A stretch of 64,000 nt of DNA from Deltaproteobacteria bacterium (GCA_030018495.1 JASEFS010000008.1:53781-117780); one strand, 5' to 3'. Positions 8,118 through 18,139 are shown, counted from the stretch's first letter. Numbers and translations: made by a program. The notes: a model not told the origin generated them from the sequence alone.

Positions 8118-8921
8118 ATGAGGATGCCAGCCATGCGTCGTCTCCTCAGCGGCTTGGCTTTGCTGGTGCTGTGCTGCCAAGGGTCGGGCGTCCTGGCCGA
8201 AGATCAGGTCAGCGTGCCGATTTTGAATTACCACCGTTTCGGCCCGACGGTGGCTGACAGCATGACGGTGACCACGCCGGTGTTCGAAGCGCAGTTGCAG
8301 TGGCTCAAAGACAACGGCTACACCGTCATTCCCTTGAGGACCCTGGTGGACTACCTGCGCGGCCAGGGTCCGCCCCCGCCTGCCAAAGCCGTGGTGCTCA
8401 CCGCGGACGACGGCCACAAGTCGGTGTATACCGAGATGCTGCCCATCGTGCGCCGGCACCGCATCCCCGTCACCCTGTTCATATATCCTTCCGCTATTTC
8501 CAATGCTCCTTACGCCCTGACCTGGGACCAATTAAAAGAATTGCATCAGACGGGTCTTTTCGACATTCAATCGCACACCCTCTGGAGTCCCAATTTCAAA
8601 AAAGACCGGAAAAAACTTGCGCCCGAGGCCTTCCAGAAATTTGTGGAAGAACAGCTCCAAAAATCCAGGGCCATACTGGAGAAAAAGCTTGGGGGAACGG
8701 TGGATCTCCTGGCTTGGCCCTTCGGGATTTATGACGACTTTCTGGAAAAGGAGGCTGAAAAAGCAGGCTACGTGGCGGCCTTCAGCATCGACCGCCGCCA
8801 CGCCGGCGCCAGCGAAAAAATCATGTCCCAGCCCCGCTACCTGATGGTGAACGGCGACGGCGCCAAGGGCTTCGCCGCCATCATCACCGGCCGGGCCGCA
8901 GCAAAGAGACTGGCAAATTAA
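8118..8921 (+). CDS. Polysaccharide deacetylase family protein (CE4/NodB-like), secreted
   Basis: Signal peptide, then VPILNYHRFGPT...KAVVLTADDGHKSVYTEMLPIVRRHRIPVTLFIYPS...LAWPFGIYDDF. Confidence 0.88.
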   Translation: MRMPAMRRLLSGLALLVLCCQGSGVLAEDQVSVPILNYHRFGPTVADSMTVTTPVFEAQLQWLKDNGYTVIPLRTLVDYLRGQGPPPPAKAVVLTADDGHKSVYTEMLPIVRRHRIPVTLFIYPSAISNAPYALTWDQLKELHQTGLFDIQSHTLWSPNFKKDRKKLAPEAFQKFVEEQLQKSRAILEKKLGGTVDLLAWPFGIYDDFLEKEAEKAGYVAAFSIDRRHAGASEKIMSQPRYLMVNGDGAKGFAAIITGRAAAKRLAN

Positions 8922-8968
8922 AGCCGCCCGTGCGGGCGGCGTCGACAAATTGCTGGGGGAGAGCAGGC

Positions 8969-10231
8969 ATGAAGAAACATGGGGGGAGTTTACTGATCCT
9001 GCTGGGAGTCCTGTGCTGGGCCGCGGCCGCGCTGGCCTATGAAGGCAAGGTGATGGACGCGGTGACGGGTGAGCCCATCGAGGCCGCGGTGGTAACCTTG
9101 GGCGAACACGCGGTGCGCACCGACAAAGAGGGCGTCTTTCGCTTGGAAGGGAGCGGAGACAAGCTCAAAGTGCGGGCCGCCGGCTACACGCGGCGCGAGA
9201 TTGCCGCCGCGGATTTAGGCAATCCCTATGCGGACATCGCCCTTACCCCCTTCACCGTGAAGGGGCTCTACCTTACGGTCTACGGCATTGCCAGCGCCAA
9301 GCTTAGGGGCGCCGCGCTTGAAACCGTTGAAAGGAACAAACTCAATGCCCTGGTCATCGACGTCAAGGGCGACCGCGGCTTTATCCCCTTCAAGGTGGAT
9401 TTGCCGCTGGCTGAAAAGATCGGCGCCCAAAAGACCATCCTCATCAAAGACATGCAGGCGCTCATGGCCGGCCTCAAAGAAAGGAATCTCTACCTCATCG
9501 CCCGCATCGTGGTTTTTAAAGACGACCTTTTGGCCGGCGCCGAACCGGAGCTGGCGGTCAGGAAGAAAGGCGGCGGCTTCTTCAAGGACCGGGAAAACCT
9601 GCGGTGGGTGGACCCCTTCCGCCGGGAGGTCTGGGACTATAACATCGCCATCGCCAAGATTGCCGCGGAGTTGGGCTTCGACGAAATCCAGTTCGACTAC
9701 GTCCGCTTTCCCGACAACCGGGGGGTGGCCTTTTCCCAGCCCTCCACGGAGGACAGCCGCACCCAGGCGATCACCGAATTTTTAAGAGCCGCGCACCGGG
9801 CCCTCACCCCTTACAACGTATTGGTGGCCGCGGACATTTTCGGCTATGTGGTGTGGAATGCCAACGACGCGGATATCGGCCAGAAGATCGCACCCATCGT
9901 CGAAGCCGTGGACGTGGTCTCGCCCATGCTCTACCCTTCGGGTTACCACTTGGGCATCCCCAAGTACCGCAACCCCGTGAAGAACCCGTATGAAATTATT
10001 TACCTGTCTTTGAAACGGGCTTATGAGCGCACCGGCGCCTCGCCCCGGCGCTTCCGCCCATGGCTCCAGGCCTTCCGCGACTACGCCTTCGGCGGCGGCG
10101 ATTTCAAAGAGGAACGCATGCGCACCCAAATCAAGGCTTCGGATGATTTCGGGGCCAGCGGCTGGATGTTCTGGAACCCGCGCAACATTTATCCAACCGG
10201 GGATTTTTCGAACATCGGCAAAGGGGGATAG
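8969..10231 (+). CDS. Putative glycoside hydrolase (DUF4015-like) with N-terminal carboxypeptidase-regulatory-like domain
   Basis: YEGKVMDAVTGEPIEAAVVTLGEHAVRTDKEGVFRL followed by LNALVIDVKGDRGFIPF...IQFDYVRFPDNRG...VVSPMLYPSGYH. Confidence 0.8.
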   Translation: MKKHGGSLLILLGVLCWAAAALAYEGKVMDAVTGEPIEAAVVTLGEHAVRTDKEGVFRLEGSGDKLKVRAAGYTRREIAAADLGNPYADIALTPFTVKGLYLTVYGIASAKLRGAALETVERNKLNALVIDVKGDRGFIPFKVDLPLAEKIGAQKTILIKDMQALMAGLKERNLYLIARIVVFKDDLLAGAEPELAVRKKGGGFFKDRENLRWVDPFRREVWDYNIAIAKIAAELGFDEIQFDYVRFPDNRGVAFSQPSTEDSRTQAITEFLRAAHRALTPYNVLVAADIFGYVVWNANDADIGQKIAPIVEAVDVVSPMLYPSGYHLGIPKYRNPVKNPYEIIYLSLKRAYERTGASPRRFRPWLQAFRDYAFGGGDFKEERMRTQIKASDDFGASGWMFWNPRNIYPTGDFSNIGKGG

Positions 10232-10273
10232 TGGTCAGGGAAGAAGATTGGCGCCGGAATATTATTAAAGCAA

Positions 10274-12742
10274 ATGACATTCGGTTTCAAGTCGCGTAAA
10301 AACAAGTCTATGAATCGTTGCCGCCGGCTCTTTCCTGCTTTAGTTGTGCTTATGGGGGCTGTTTTGCTGGGCTTTGCCGTCGGCTGCACCCGCGTGCCGC
10401 CCCCTGCCCCCCCGGTTGAAGCCCCGCGCGTGGTCATCCCGCCCCCGGAGCCTGAGAAACCTGCCGAGCCCCGGCCTGGATTTCCCGAGGTCGAGACGCC
10501 GCGCTTTGCCCGCATCAGCCAGGCGGCCCGACAGGAGATCGCCGCGGGACGCCTCCCCGGGGCCGTCATCCTGGTGGGTCATCAGGGCGAAATCGTCTAC
10601 CGCAAGGCCTTCGGCTTCCGGGCTTTACAGCCCTTGCCCCAGCCCATGACCCCGGACACCATCTTCGATCTGGCCTCCCTGACCAAAGTCGTGGCCACCA
10701 GCACCGCGGTCATGCAGTTGGCCGAACGCGGCCAGGTGGACCTGGATCGTCCGGCGGCAGTGTACTGGCCGGAGTTCGCCCAAAACGGCAAGGGGCGCAT
10801 CAGCCTGCGCCACCTCTTGACCCACACCTCAGGTTTGCGGGCCGAGGTGAACAGCAAGGTCCGCTGGTCGGGCTACCAGGGGGCTTTGGCCGCGATCGCC
10901 GCGGACCGGCCGGTGAACCCGCCGGGTACGGCTTTTCGCTACAGCGACGCCAACTTCATCGTCTTGGGGGAGATTGTCCGGCGGGTCTCGGGTCTGCCCC
11001 TCGATGCGTATTGCGCCCGGGAGATTTTTCAGCCGCTGGGGCTGCATGATACGTCCTTCAAGCCGCCGCCGGGCCGCCGGGCCCGCTTGGCGCCGTCCGA
11101 CCTGCGCTGGGGCGAAGTCCAGGACCCCACCGCTTACCGCATGGGCGGGGTGGCCGGGCATGCGGGGCTTTTTTCCATTGCGGACGATTTGGCCGTATTC
11201 GCCCAGATGCTCATTGATGAAGGCATGTGGCGCGGCCGGCGCATCCTTACTCCCGCGTCCGTGGCCGCCTTGGCGAAGGCCCACCGCCTCCCCGCCAGTT
11301 CCACCCGCCGCGGCCTAGGCTGGGATATCTATTCGCCTTACAGCAAGGAGCACACCGCGTCTTTCCCCCAGGGCTCATTCGGGCATACCGGCTATACCGG
11401 CACTTCCATGTGGATCGACCCCAAATCCGAAACCTTCCTGATCATCCTAACCAACCGCCTGCACCCTGACGGCAAGGGGCAGGTCAAGCCGCTGCGGGCC
11501 AAGGCTGCGGCTGCGGTGGCCGCGGCCGTGCCCATGGGTCCCCCAGCCGAAGCTGCCTATGGCCGCGTCGGCCCGGAACCGGCGATGGCGGGCCGGGGAC
11601 AGGCAGACGCCATTGAGCGGGTGCAGACCGGGGTTGAAGTGCTGGCGGCCTCGGGTTTCGCGCCGCTGGCAGGCAAAAATGTCGGCATCATCACCAATCA
11701 TACCGGCATCGACGCCGCGGGCCGCTCCACCATCAGCCTGCTCTGCCGGGCTCCCGGCGTCAAGGTGCGCGCCGTTTTCAGCCCGGAGCACGGACTGACC
11801 GGCGAACTGGACGAGAAGGTCGCGTCCGGCCTGGACCCCGCCACCGGCCTGCCCGTCTACAGCCTGTACGGCGACACCAAACGGCCCACCGCCGGCATGC
11901 TTAAGGGCCTGGATGCCCTGGTTTACGACATCCAGGATGTGGGGGCGCGGTTCTATACCTATATCACCACCATGGCCTATGCCATGGAGGCCGCCGCGGC
12001 CGCGGGTCTGGACTTCTACGTGCTGGACCGCCCCAACCCCATCAACGCGGCTGTCGTTCAAGGCCCGGTAATGGACCGGGCTATGAAGTCCTTCATCGGC
12101 TATTTCCCTCTGCCGGTGCGCTACGGCATGACCGCGGGGGAGCTGGCGCGGCTGTTTAATTTCGAAAGCGCGATCGGCGCCAGGCTGCATGTCATTGAAA
12201 TGCAGGGCTACCGGCGGCAAGCATGGTTCGATGAAACCGGGCTGCCGTGGGTCAATCCGTCACCCAACATCCGATCGCTGACCCAGGCGATCTTATACCC
12301 TGGGGTGGCGCTGGTGGAATCCGCCAACGTAAGCGTCGGCCGGGGCACCGCGACGCCGTTCGAGGTCGTGGGCGCGCCCTGGGTTTCGGCTGAGCGGCTG
12401 GCGGCTCATTTAAACCGGCGGAACATTGCCGGAGTGGCCTTCGCACCCGCGACCTTCGTGCCCCGGACAAGCCGCTTCTGCCGGAAACGCTGCGAAGGCG
12501 TGCGCCTGCGGGTGACGGACCGGGACCTGCTCGACGCGCCGGCGCTGGGCCTCGAACTGGCAGCCGCCTTATACCGCCTGCATCCCGGGGAATTCGACAT
12601 CGACCGGACCCTCGCCATGATCGGGGCGCCTGAGGTTCTTCAGGCCATCAAGAGCGGCAAAGATCCGCAAGAAATTAGCCAAAGGTGGCAGCTAAGGTTG
12701 GCTGAATTCCTCCGAATACGCGCCAGATATCTCCTTTACTAG
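10274..12742 (+). CDS. Serine hydrolase (beta-lactamase-like) fused to DUF1343 (NamZ-like exo-N-acetylmuramidase) domain
   Basis: 822 aa. N-half has TPDTIFDLASLTKVVATSTAVMQL (SxxK) and FRYSDANFIVLG (YxN). C-half has GKNVGIITNHTGIDAAGRSTISLL...VFSPEHGLTGELD...DVGARFYTYITTMAYAMEAAAAAGLDFYVLDRPNPIN. Lipoprotein-like N-terminus; start site may be 10310. Confidence 0.88.
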   Translation: MTFGFKSRKNKSMNRCRRLFPALVVLMGAVLLGFAVGCTRVPPPAPPVEAPRVVIPPPEPEKPAEPRPGFPEVETPRFARISQAARQEIAAGRLPGAVILVGHQGEIVYRKAFGFRALQPLPQPMTPDTIFDLASLTKVVATSTAVMQLAERGQVDLDRPAAVYWPEFAQNGKGRISLRHLLTHTSGLRAEVNSKVRWSGYQGALAAIAADRPVNPPGTAFRYSDANFIVLGEIVRRVSGLPLDAYCAREIFQPLGLHDTSFKPPPGRRARLAPSDLRWGEVQDPTAYRMGGVAGHAGLFSIADDLAVFAQMLIDEGMWRGRRILTPASVAALAKAHRLPASSTRRGLGWDIYSPYSKEHTASFPQGSFGHTGYTGTSMWIDPKSETFLIILTNRLHPDGKGQVKPLRAKAAAAVAAAVPMGPPAEAAYGRVGPEPAMAGRGQADAIERVQTGVEVLAASGFAPLAGKNVGIITNHTGIDAAGRSTISLLCRAPGVKVRAVFSPEHGLTGELDEKVASGLDPATGLPVYSLYGDTKRPTAGMLKGLDALVYDIQDVGARFYTYITTMAYAMEAAAAAGLDFYVLDRPNPINAAVVQGPVMDRAMKSFIGYFPLPVRYGMTAGELARLFNFESAIGARLHVIEMQGYRRQAWFDETGLPWVNPSPNIRSLTQAILYPGVALVESANVSVGRGTATPFEVVGAPWVSAERLAAHLNRRNIAGVAFAPATFVPRTSRFCRKRCEGVRLRVTDRDLLDAPALGLELAAALYRLHPGEFDIDRTLAMIGAPEVLQAIKSGKDPQEISQRWQLRLAEFLRIRARYLLY

Positions 12743-12960
12743 TCTGTGTTTCTCTTCTCCAGATCCGATCTGCTTCGCAGCCCGGCAGTTGGCTGTCATT
12801 AAGTCCAGAGTCTTCTCCAAGCGGGACCCTGCGGCCTTCGGAACCTGCCGCCATGGGAGCTTAAGTTTAGCCCGCTTTATTCATGAGCTTTTCAAAATAT
12901 GCGGCAACCCATTGAAATATATAATTAAAACGGGAAGTTCGGAAAAGCGGAGTGTTTTTT

Positions 12961-12990
12961 GCACAGGCTGGGAAAGCCTGTGCCACCGAG
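12961..12990. repeat. REP-like hairpin related to 3504-3533
   Basis: GCACAGGCTgggaAAGCCTGTGCCACCGAG compared with GCACAGGCTggaAGCCTGTGCTCCCGAG. Confidence 0.65.
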
Positions 12991-13148
12991 TCCTTCGGTC
13001 TTTGGCCTGACACTATCCCTGGGGCTATACCTGCAGAGTGAACTCGAGACTGTCCGGAAACTTCTCAGCCGAACTGGAAAGCCTGGCTTGACCTTCCCCT
13101 GCCTGGCGTAAAGTCCGGGCAGGGGAATCTTTTGTTAATGCCGGGATT

Positions 13149-15614
13149 TTAGAGCGCCCTGACTTTCCAGACCTTATCGCAGTACTCCCGGATGGCCCGG
13201 TCCGAAGAGAATTTGCCCATACGGGCCGTGTTGAGGATGGACATGCGGGTCCAGCGCTTCTCATCCCGGAAGATCTGGTCTATTTCGTTCTGCCGTTCCA
13301 CGTAGGACCGGTAGTCGGCCAGCACCAGATATTCGTCGCAGCATAGAAGTGAGTGCACCAGGGGCTGGAACAGGTTCCGGTCGCCGTGGGCAAAAAACCC
13401 TGAGCTGATAAGGTCCAAAGCTTCCTTAAGGTCCGGGTAGTCGCGGTAATAATGGTAAGGGTCGTAGCCCCTGGCCTTCAAGCTTTGGACCTCCTCCGCA
13501 GTAAGCCCGAACAGGAAGAAATTTTCCGGTCCCACCTGCTCTCTAATCTCCACGTTGGCGCCGTCCAGCGTGCCGATGGTCAGGGCGCCGTTCATGGCGA
13601 ACTTCATGTTGCCGGTGCCGGAGGCCTCCTTACCCGCAGTGGAGATCTGCTCCGAGAGGTCAGCCGCGGGGTACACCAATTGGCCGCTCTTCACATTGAA
13701 ATCCGGAAAAAACACCACCTTGAGGCGGTCCCGAACGTCCGGGTCGTTATTCACCACTTCGGCCACGGAGTTGATGAGCTTGATGATGAGCTTGGCCATG
13801 TAGTAGCCGGGCGCCGCCTTGCCTCCGAAGATAAAGGTGCGGGGCGTGATATCCTGCTCCGGCCGGCGCTTCAGGCGGTTATACAGGGTGATGATGTGCA
13901 GTACGTTTAAATGCTGCCGCTTGTATTCGTGAATGCGCTTCACCTGGATGTCAAACAGGGAGGCGGGATTCACGGCCACTCCGGTGCGCTTCCGGATGAC
14001 GTCGGCCAGACGGGTTTTGTTTTCCAGTTTCACCCGGCGCCATTCCCGATGGAATTTCAGGTTTTCGGCAAACTCCTCCAGACGCTTTAGTTCCTCCAAG
14101 TTCTTGACCCAGGTATCCCCGATCTTTTGGCTGATGAGTTTGCTCAGCAGGAGATTGCTCAGGGCCAGAAACCGCCGCGGGGTAACGCCGTTGGTGATAT
14201 TGAGAAACTTCTCCGGCCACATTTCGTAGAAATCCTGGAGCACGGTGCTCTTCAGGAGGTCGGTGTGGAGGGCCGCCACCCCGTTGATGGCATGGCAGCC
14301 CACACAGGCGAGATTAGCCATGCGCACGAACTTCCCGCCGGTTTCCTCAATGAGGGAGAGCCGCCGCACCCGATCCTCATCCAGAGGATATCGAAGCCGC
14401 ACCTCATCCAGGAAACGACGGTTGATTTCAAAGATGATTTCCAGATGCCGGGGCAGGAGTTCGGCAAAAAGGGGCAGCGGCCACTTTTCCAGGGCTTCGG
14501 GCAACAGGGTGTGGTTGGTGTAGGCCAGAGTCTTCCGGGTAATCTCCCAGGCCTGCTCCCAGGGGAGGAAATGCTCGTCCACCAGGAGCCGCATCAGTTC
14601 GGCCACCGCGATGGAGGGATGGGTGTCGTTGAGCTGCACCGCCACCCTTTCATGGAAATTGTCCAGATTTTTATGGCGCATGAGGTGAATGCGAATTAAA
14701 TCCTGGAGCGAACAGGAGACGAAAAGGTGCTGCTGCGCCAACCTCAGGCGTTTGCCCACCTGAGGCTCATCATTGGGATAGAGCACCTTGGTAACGGTTT
14801 CCGAGACCATCTTCTCATGGACCGCGCCATAATAATCACCCACGTTAAAGTCCTGGAAATCAAATTCTTCCACCGCTTCCGCTTTCCACAGGCGCAAGAG
14901 ATTGGCGGTTTTCCCCCGGTAGCCCTGAATCGGGTAGTCGTAAGCCTCCCCTCTCACCACCGCGCCGGGCACCCAGCGCCTGCGCAGGTCGCCGTCGGCA
15001 TCCCTGTAGGCTTCGGTATAGCCTTTCCAACCCACCCGATAGGCGATTTCCGGCCGGCAGATCTCCCAAGGATTTCCCAGTTCCAGCCATTTGTCCGTGA
15101 TCTCCACCTGCCAGCCGTCCCGGATTTCCTGGTCGAAAATGCCGAATTCGTAGCGGATGCCGTAGCCGATGGCAGGCACCTCCAGGGTGGCCAGGGAGTC
15201 CAGATAGCAGGCGGCCAGTCGGCCGAGACCCCCGTTTCCCAGCCCTGGCTCGCCTTCCTGATCCAGCAGTTCCTCGAAATTGAGTCCGTGGTAGGAAACG
15301 GCTTCCTTGACCTGCTCCCATATGCCCAGGTTGATGAGGTTGTTCCCCAATTGAGGGCCAATCAAAAATTCCGCCGACAAATAGGCCACCACCCTGGTGT
15401 CGTCGTTGATGGTCCGCAAAGTTCCCACCCAGTTATGGAGCAGGCGGTCCCGGACCGTGTAGGCCAGGGCCATGTACCAGTCGTTTTTGGTAGCCAGTTC
15501 GGGGGGGCGGCCCTGGATGTAGTAAAGGTTGTCCAAAAGGGCCTGGGACAGGATCTCCGGGCTGAGGCCGGTGCGAATATCTTCTTTTTGTTGCGACTTT
15601 TGCTGCTTTTCCAT
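13149..15614 (-). CDS. glgP: Glycogen/starch phosphorylase
   Basis: 821 aa; VVAYLSAEFLIGPQLGNNLINLG, GNGGLGRLAACYLDSLATL, KEASGTGNMKFAMNGALTIGTLDGANVEI. Confidence 0.96.
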   Translation of the reverse strand: MEKQQKSQQKEDIRTGLSPEILSQALLDNLYYIQGRPPELATKNDWYMALAYTVRDRLLHNWVGTLRTINDDTRVVAYLSAEFLIGPQLGNNLINLGIWEQVKEAVSYHGLNFEELLDQEGEPGLGNGGLGRLAACYLDSLATLEVPAIGYGIRYEFGIFDQEIRDGWQVEITDKWLELGNPWEICRPEIAYRVGWKGYTEAYRDADGDLRRRWVPGAVVRGEAYDYPIQGYRGKTANLLRLWKAEAVEEFDFQDFNVGDYYGAVHEKMVSETVTKVLYPNDEPQVGKRLRLAQQHLFVSCSLQDLIRIHLMRHKNLDNFHERVAVQLNDTHPSIAVAELMRLLVDEHFLPWEQAWEITRKTLAYTNHTLLPEALEKWPLPLFAELLPRHLEIIFEINRRFLDEVRLRYPLDEDRVRRLSLIEETGGKFVRMANLACVGCHAINGVAALHTDLLKSTVLQDFYEMWPEKFLNITNGVTPRRFLALSNLLLSKLISQKIGDTWVKNLEELKRLEEFAENLKFHREWRRVKLENKTRLADVIRKRTGVAVNPASLFDIQVKRIHEYKRQHLNVLHIITLYNRLKRRPEQDITPRTFIFGGKAAPGYYMAKLIIKLINSVAEVVNNDPDVRDRLKVVFFPDFNVKSGQLVYPAADLSEQISTAGKEASGTGNMKFAMNGALTIGTLDGANVEIREQVGPENFFLFGLTAEEVQSLKARGYDPYHYYRDYPDLKEALDLISSGFFAHGDRNLFQPLVHSLLCCDEYLVLADYRSYVERQNEIDQIFRDEKRWTRMSILNTARMGKFSSDRAIREYCDKVWKVRAL

Positions 15615-15706
15615 GGTCTTCCCCTGGAAGCCGTCCTCTTCTGAAAGCTCTCAGGTCCTCCCGGTTGCTTTAGCCGCGTGCAATTGAGGCATGGAAGCAA
15701 ACCTTC

Positions 15707-18139
15707 TCAGCGCCGGCCGCCGCGGAAACCTCCGCCACCGGGCCGGGAAAAGCCGCCGGAGGGCCGGCCGAAGCCTCCCCCGCCCAAGAAAGCCGGGGAA
15801 CCCTGAGCGCGCTGGAAGCTCTGCGTGCGCATCTGGCCCCGCTCCCGGGCCTGGAACTCGCTGTTCATGCGGCCGGCATCAAAACCGGGCCGGGCCTCGG
15901 AGGAAGGCCGGGGACTTCTTTGCGTGATATCCGCCGGTCTTTGGGAAGGCTGAAAGCCGCCGGGCCGGGAGACCTGTTCGGCCGGCCGCGGCCGCGAGGC
16001 AGGCCGGTCCGCAGCCGGGGGCCTGGTCCACTGATTACCCTGCCGCTGCTGCCAGTTGCCTTGGGGGTCCCGACGGTAGACGTTGCCGCCTTTGTCCGCG
16101 AAAACATTGTTCTTGCCGCCGGCCGGACTTACTTGACGGCTGGCCGGCCTGGTGTCGGGCCGGGGCCGCCCGGCTTGGCCGGGCCTGTCAGGGCCGACGC
16201 CGTGACGGTCGCCGGCGCGGGAGACCAGCCGGTTCTCGTTGCCCGGGCGGTTATAGATGTTCGGCCGGTTGGCCGGGCTTACCACCGGATGGATGATGGG
16301 ACGGCCGTCCGGCCAGCGCTTCCCCGGATTCCAGTTCCGGTTGTAGATATAATTGTGATTGATGTTGATGTTGGTGTAATGATAACCGCCGCCGCCCCAC
16401 CAGCCGCCGCCATAGTAGTTGTCATGGCCCCAAATGGCATAGCCGGTGAGCACGCCCATGCCGAAACCCACCAGGCTGGGACCGAGCCAGCTATACGGAT
16501 TGTAATACGAAGGCTGATAGCCCCAGGTCGAGGCGTAAGGATCATAAGCGGCCGCATAGCCGTAAGTGGCCGGCGCGGCCGGCGGAATGTAAGTGGAGGG
16601 GGTGGAGTAGGACGGATAATTGTAGCCCGTGCCGTACACTATAGTGCCGTTGTTCACATAGGACCCGGTGTAGCCCGGGGTGTAGCCCACGTAGGCCGTG
16701 TCCGCGGTGGAGTCATAGACCTTCACGTATTTGGCATTGTAGTGAGGATTGCTGGGAGGAATTTTGTTCACCTCCTCGGGGGGATGCACTGAAACTTTCC
16801 AGGGGCCGTGGGCTGAATCCGCCTCATACCAGACGCCCTGGTCCACGGCGTAATATTTGGTCCCCTGCTTGAACACCGTTTTGCCGGTGTTCACCGCGTA
16901 CTCCAAGTCGGTGCCGGAAATCTTGTCAAATTTGGGGTCGCCCGCGTACTTGACCTGGGTGGTGGCTTTTTTCCGGTCGATGGCCGCGGTCTGGGGGATG
17001 TGGTTGTCCAGGACCGCTTCCTTGGCCTGCTGGGAGCCGGCCACGTTCACCAGGACAAAACCCTTGGTGGATTCCGGCGGAATCTTGGCGAAGTCGCCGG
17101 GGAGCTGGTCCGGGGCCATGTAGGACCAGGGCCCGTCCTGAAGGGATTTACTCTTGAACCAGCGCCCGGAGAGCAGAGTGTAGTATTCCTGGGAGCCGGT
17201 GTCCATGAAGATGTTGCTTTCGGTGTTGCTCACGAACAGGAGATCGGTGCCCTTGATGGGAGTAAACTGCGGCTCGCCGTCGGTGACCAAAAGCTCGGCA
17301 GGCTCAGTGCTGACAATGACCTCGGGCATTTCGCCCGCGGTCTTTTCCACTTCTTTCCGGGCCGGCTGCTTGCCGGTCTTTGGGACGGCCTTTTGCTCGG
17401 CTTCCTTCATTTTGGCTGCCAGAGACTGAACCGGCCCGGGCAGGGTCTTAACGTCCTGCCATTGGCCGGTGACTTCCGAGGCGCTCAGCCAGGCGTCGCC
17501 TCCTTTAAGGTAGTAAGCCTTGCCCTCCGGATCATAGGCCATGATAAAGGGGGTGTTGGCCACCCTCATGAGCTTGGAATCCGGGATCGGCAGGAGCTTG
17601 GGCTCGCCGTCCAGCGGCACCAGGACCGCGGGATGGGATTTGAAAATGACTTTGGGCGGCTCATTCTTGAGGCCCGCGTCTGCCGCGTGCTCCTTCTCCA
17701 CCAACGCCAGGGCCGCGAGCAGGCGGTCCAAAGAAATGGTGGTGGACCAGTCTTTTATTTCTTGGTTCACGAAGGTTTTCAGGTTCTCCAACTGCTCGGG
17801 TTTGGCGTCGTGGAACTTGGCATCCGTGACTTTGACTTCGTCAATGGTGGCCATGCGGGTGTCCCGGTCCGTCACTACCCTGCCGGTCAGCCAGAGGACG
17901 CCGAATTCCGGCTGCTTCCACTCCTTTTTTTGAACCGAAACCGCGGCGTAGGCGGCAAGTTTATCGCCTTTCAGGTCCTCCACTTGGGGCTGATACAGGA
18001 TGACCGTGCCTTTGGGGTGCTCCAGGCGCTTGGGCCAGGGGTCCGGCGCCGCCCCCGCCGGCCGGTTGAGGACCAAGAGAACCAGCATGATGAGCATGGC
18101 CGCGCCCAGCAATTTCTTCCCTTCCGTTAAGCTTTCCAT
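15707..18139 (-). CDS. Secreted/membrane-anchored protein with internal repeats and Gly/Arg/Pro-rich C-terminus
   Basis: 810 aa; N-terminal hydrophobic segment, three degenerate SGTDLxYVxNT...YYxxxxGxWYxxxSLxGPW repeats, then Tyr/Pro/Gly-rich and Arg/Pro-rich low-complexity regions. Confidence 0.7.
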   Translation of the reverse strand: MESLTEGKKLLGAAMLIMLVLLVLNRPAGAAPDPWPKRLEHPKGTVILYQPQVEDLKGDKLAAYAAVSVQKKEWKQPEFGVLWLTGRVVTDRDTRMATIDEVKVTDAKFHDAKPEQLENLKTFVNQEIKDWSTTISLDRLLAALALVEKEHAADAGLKNEPPKVIFKSHPAVLVPLDGEPKLLPIPDSKLMRVANTPFIMAYDPEGKAYYLKGGDAWLSASEVTGQWQDVKTLPGPVQSLAAKMKEAEQKAVPKTGKQPARKEVEKTAGEMPEVIVSTEPAELLVTDGEPQFTPIKGTDLLFVSNTESNIFMDTGSQEYYTLLSGRWFKSKSLQDGPWSYMAPDQLPGDFAKIPPESTKGFVLVNVAGSQQAKEAVLDNHIPQTAAIDRKKATTQVKYAGDPKFDKISGTDLEYAVNTGKTVFKQGTKYYAVDQGVWYEADSAHGPWKVSVHPPEEVNKIPPSNPHYNAKYVKVYDSTADTAYVGYTPGYTGSYVNNGTIVYGTGYNYPSYSTPSTYIPPAAPATYGYAAAYDPYASTWGYQPSYYNPYSWLGPSLVGFGMGVLTGYAIWGHDNYYGGGWWGGGGYHYTNININHNYIYNRNWNPGKRWPDGRPIIHPVVSPANRPNIYNRPGNENRLVSRAGDRHGVGPDRPGQAGRPRPDTRPASRQVSPAGGKNNVFADKGGNVYRRDPQGNWQQRQGNQWTRPPAADRPASRPRPAEQVSRPGGFQPSQRPADITQRSPRPSSEARPGFDAGRMNSEFQARERGQMRTQSFQRAQGSPAFLGGGGFGRPSGGFSRPGGGGFRGGRR

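Noticed and set aside
13094-13126. Hairpin TTCCCCTGCCtggcgtaaagtccgGGCAGGGGAA downstream of glgP
   Set aside because: Good stem, but no T-run in the glgP direction; too weak to call a terminator.
14727-15644. 305-aa plus-strand ORF antisense to glgP
   Set aside because: Shadow ORF of a strongly conserved enzyme.
17000-18130. 376-aa plus-strand ORF antisense to the 810-aa protein
   Set aside because: The opposite strand has a signal sequence and internal repeats; this frame has no domain.
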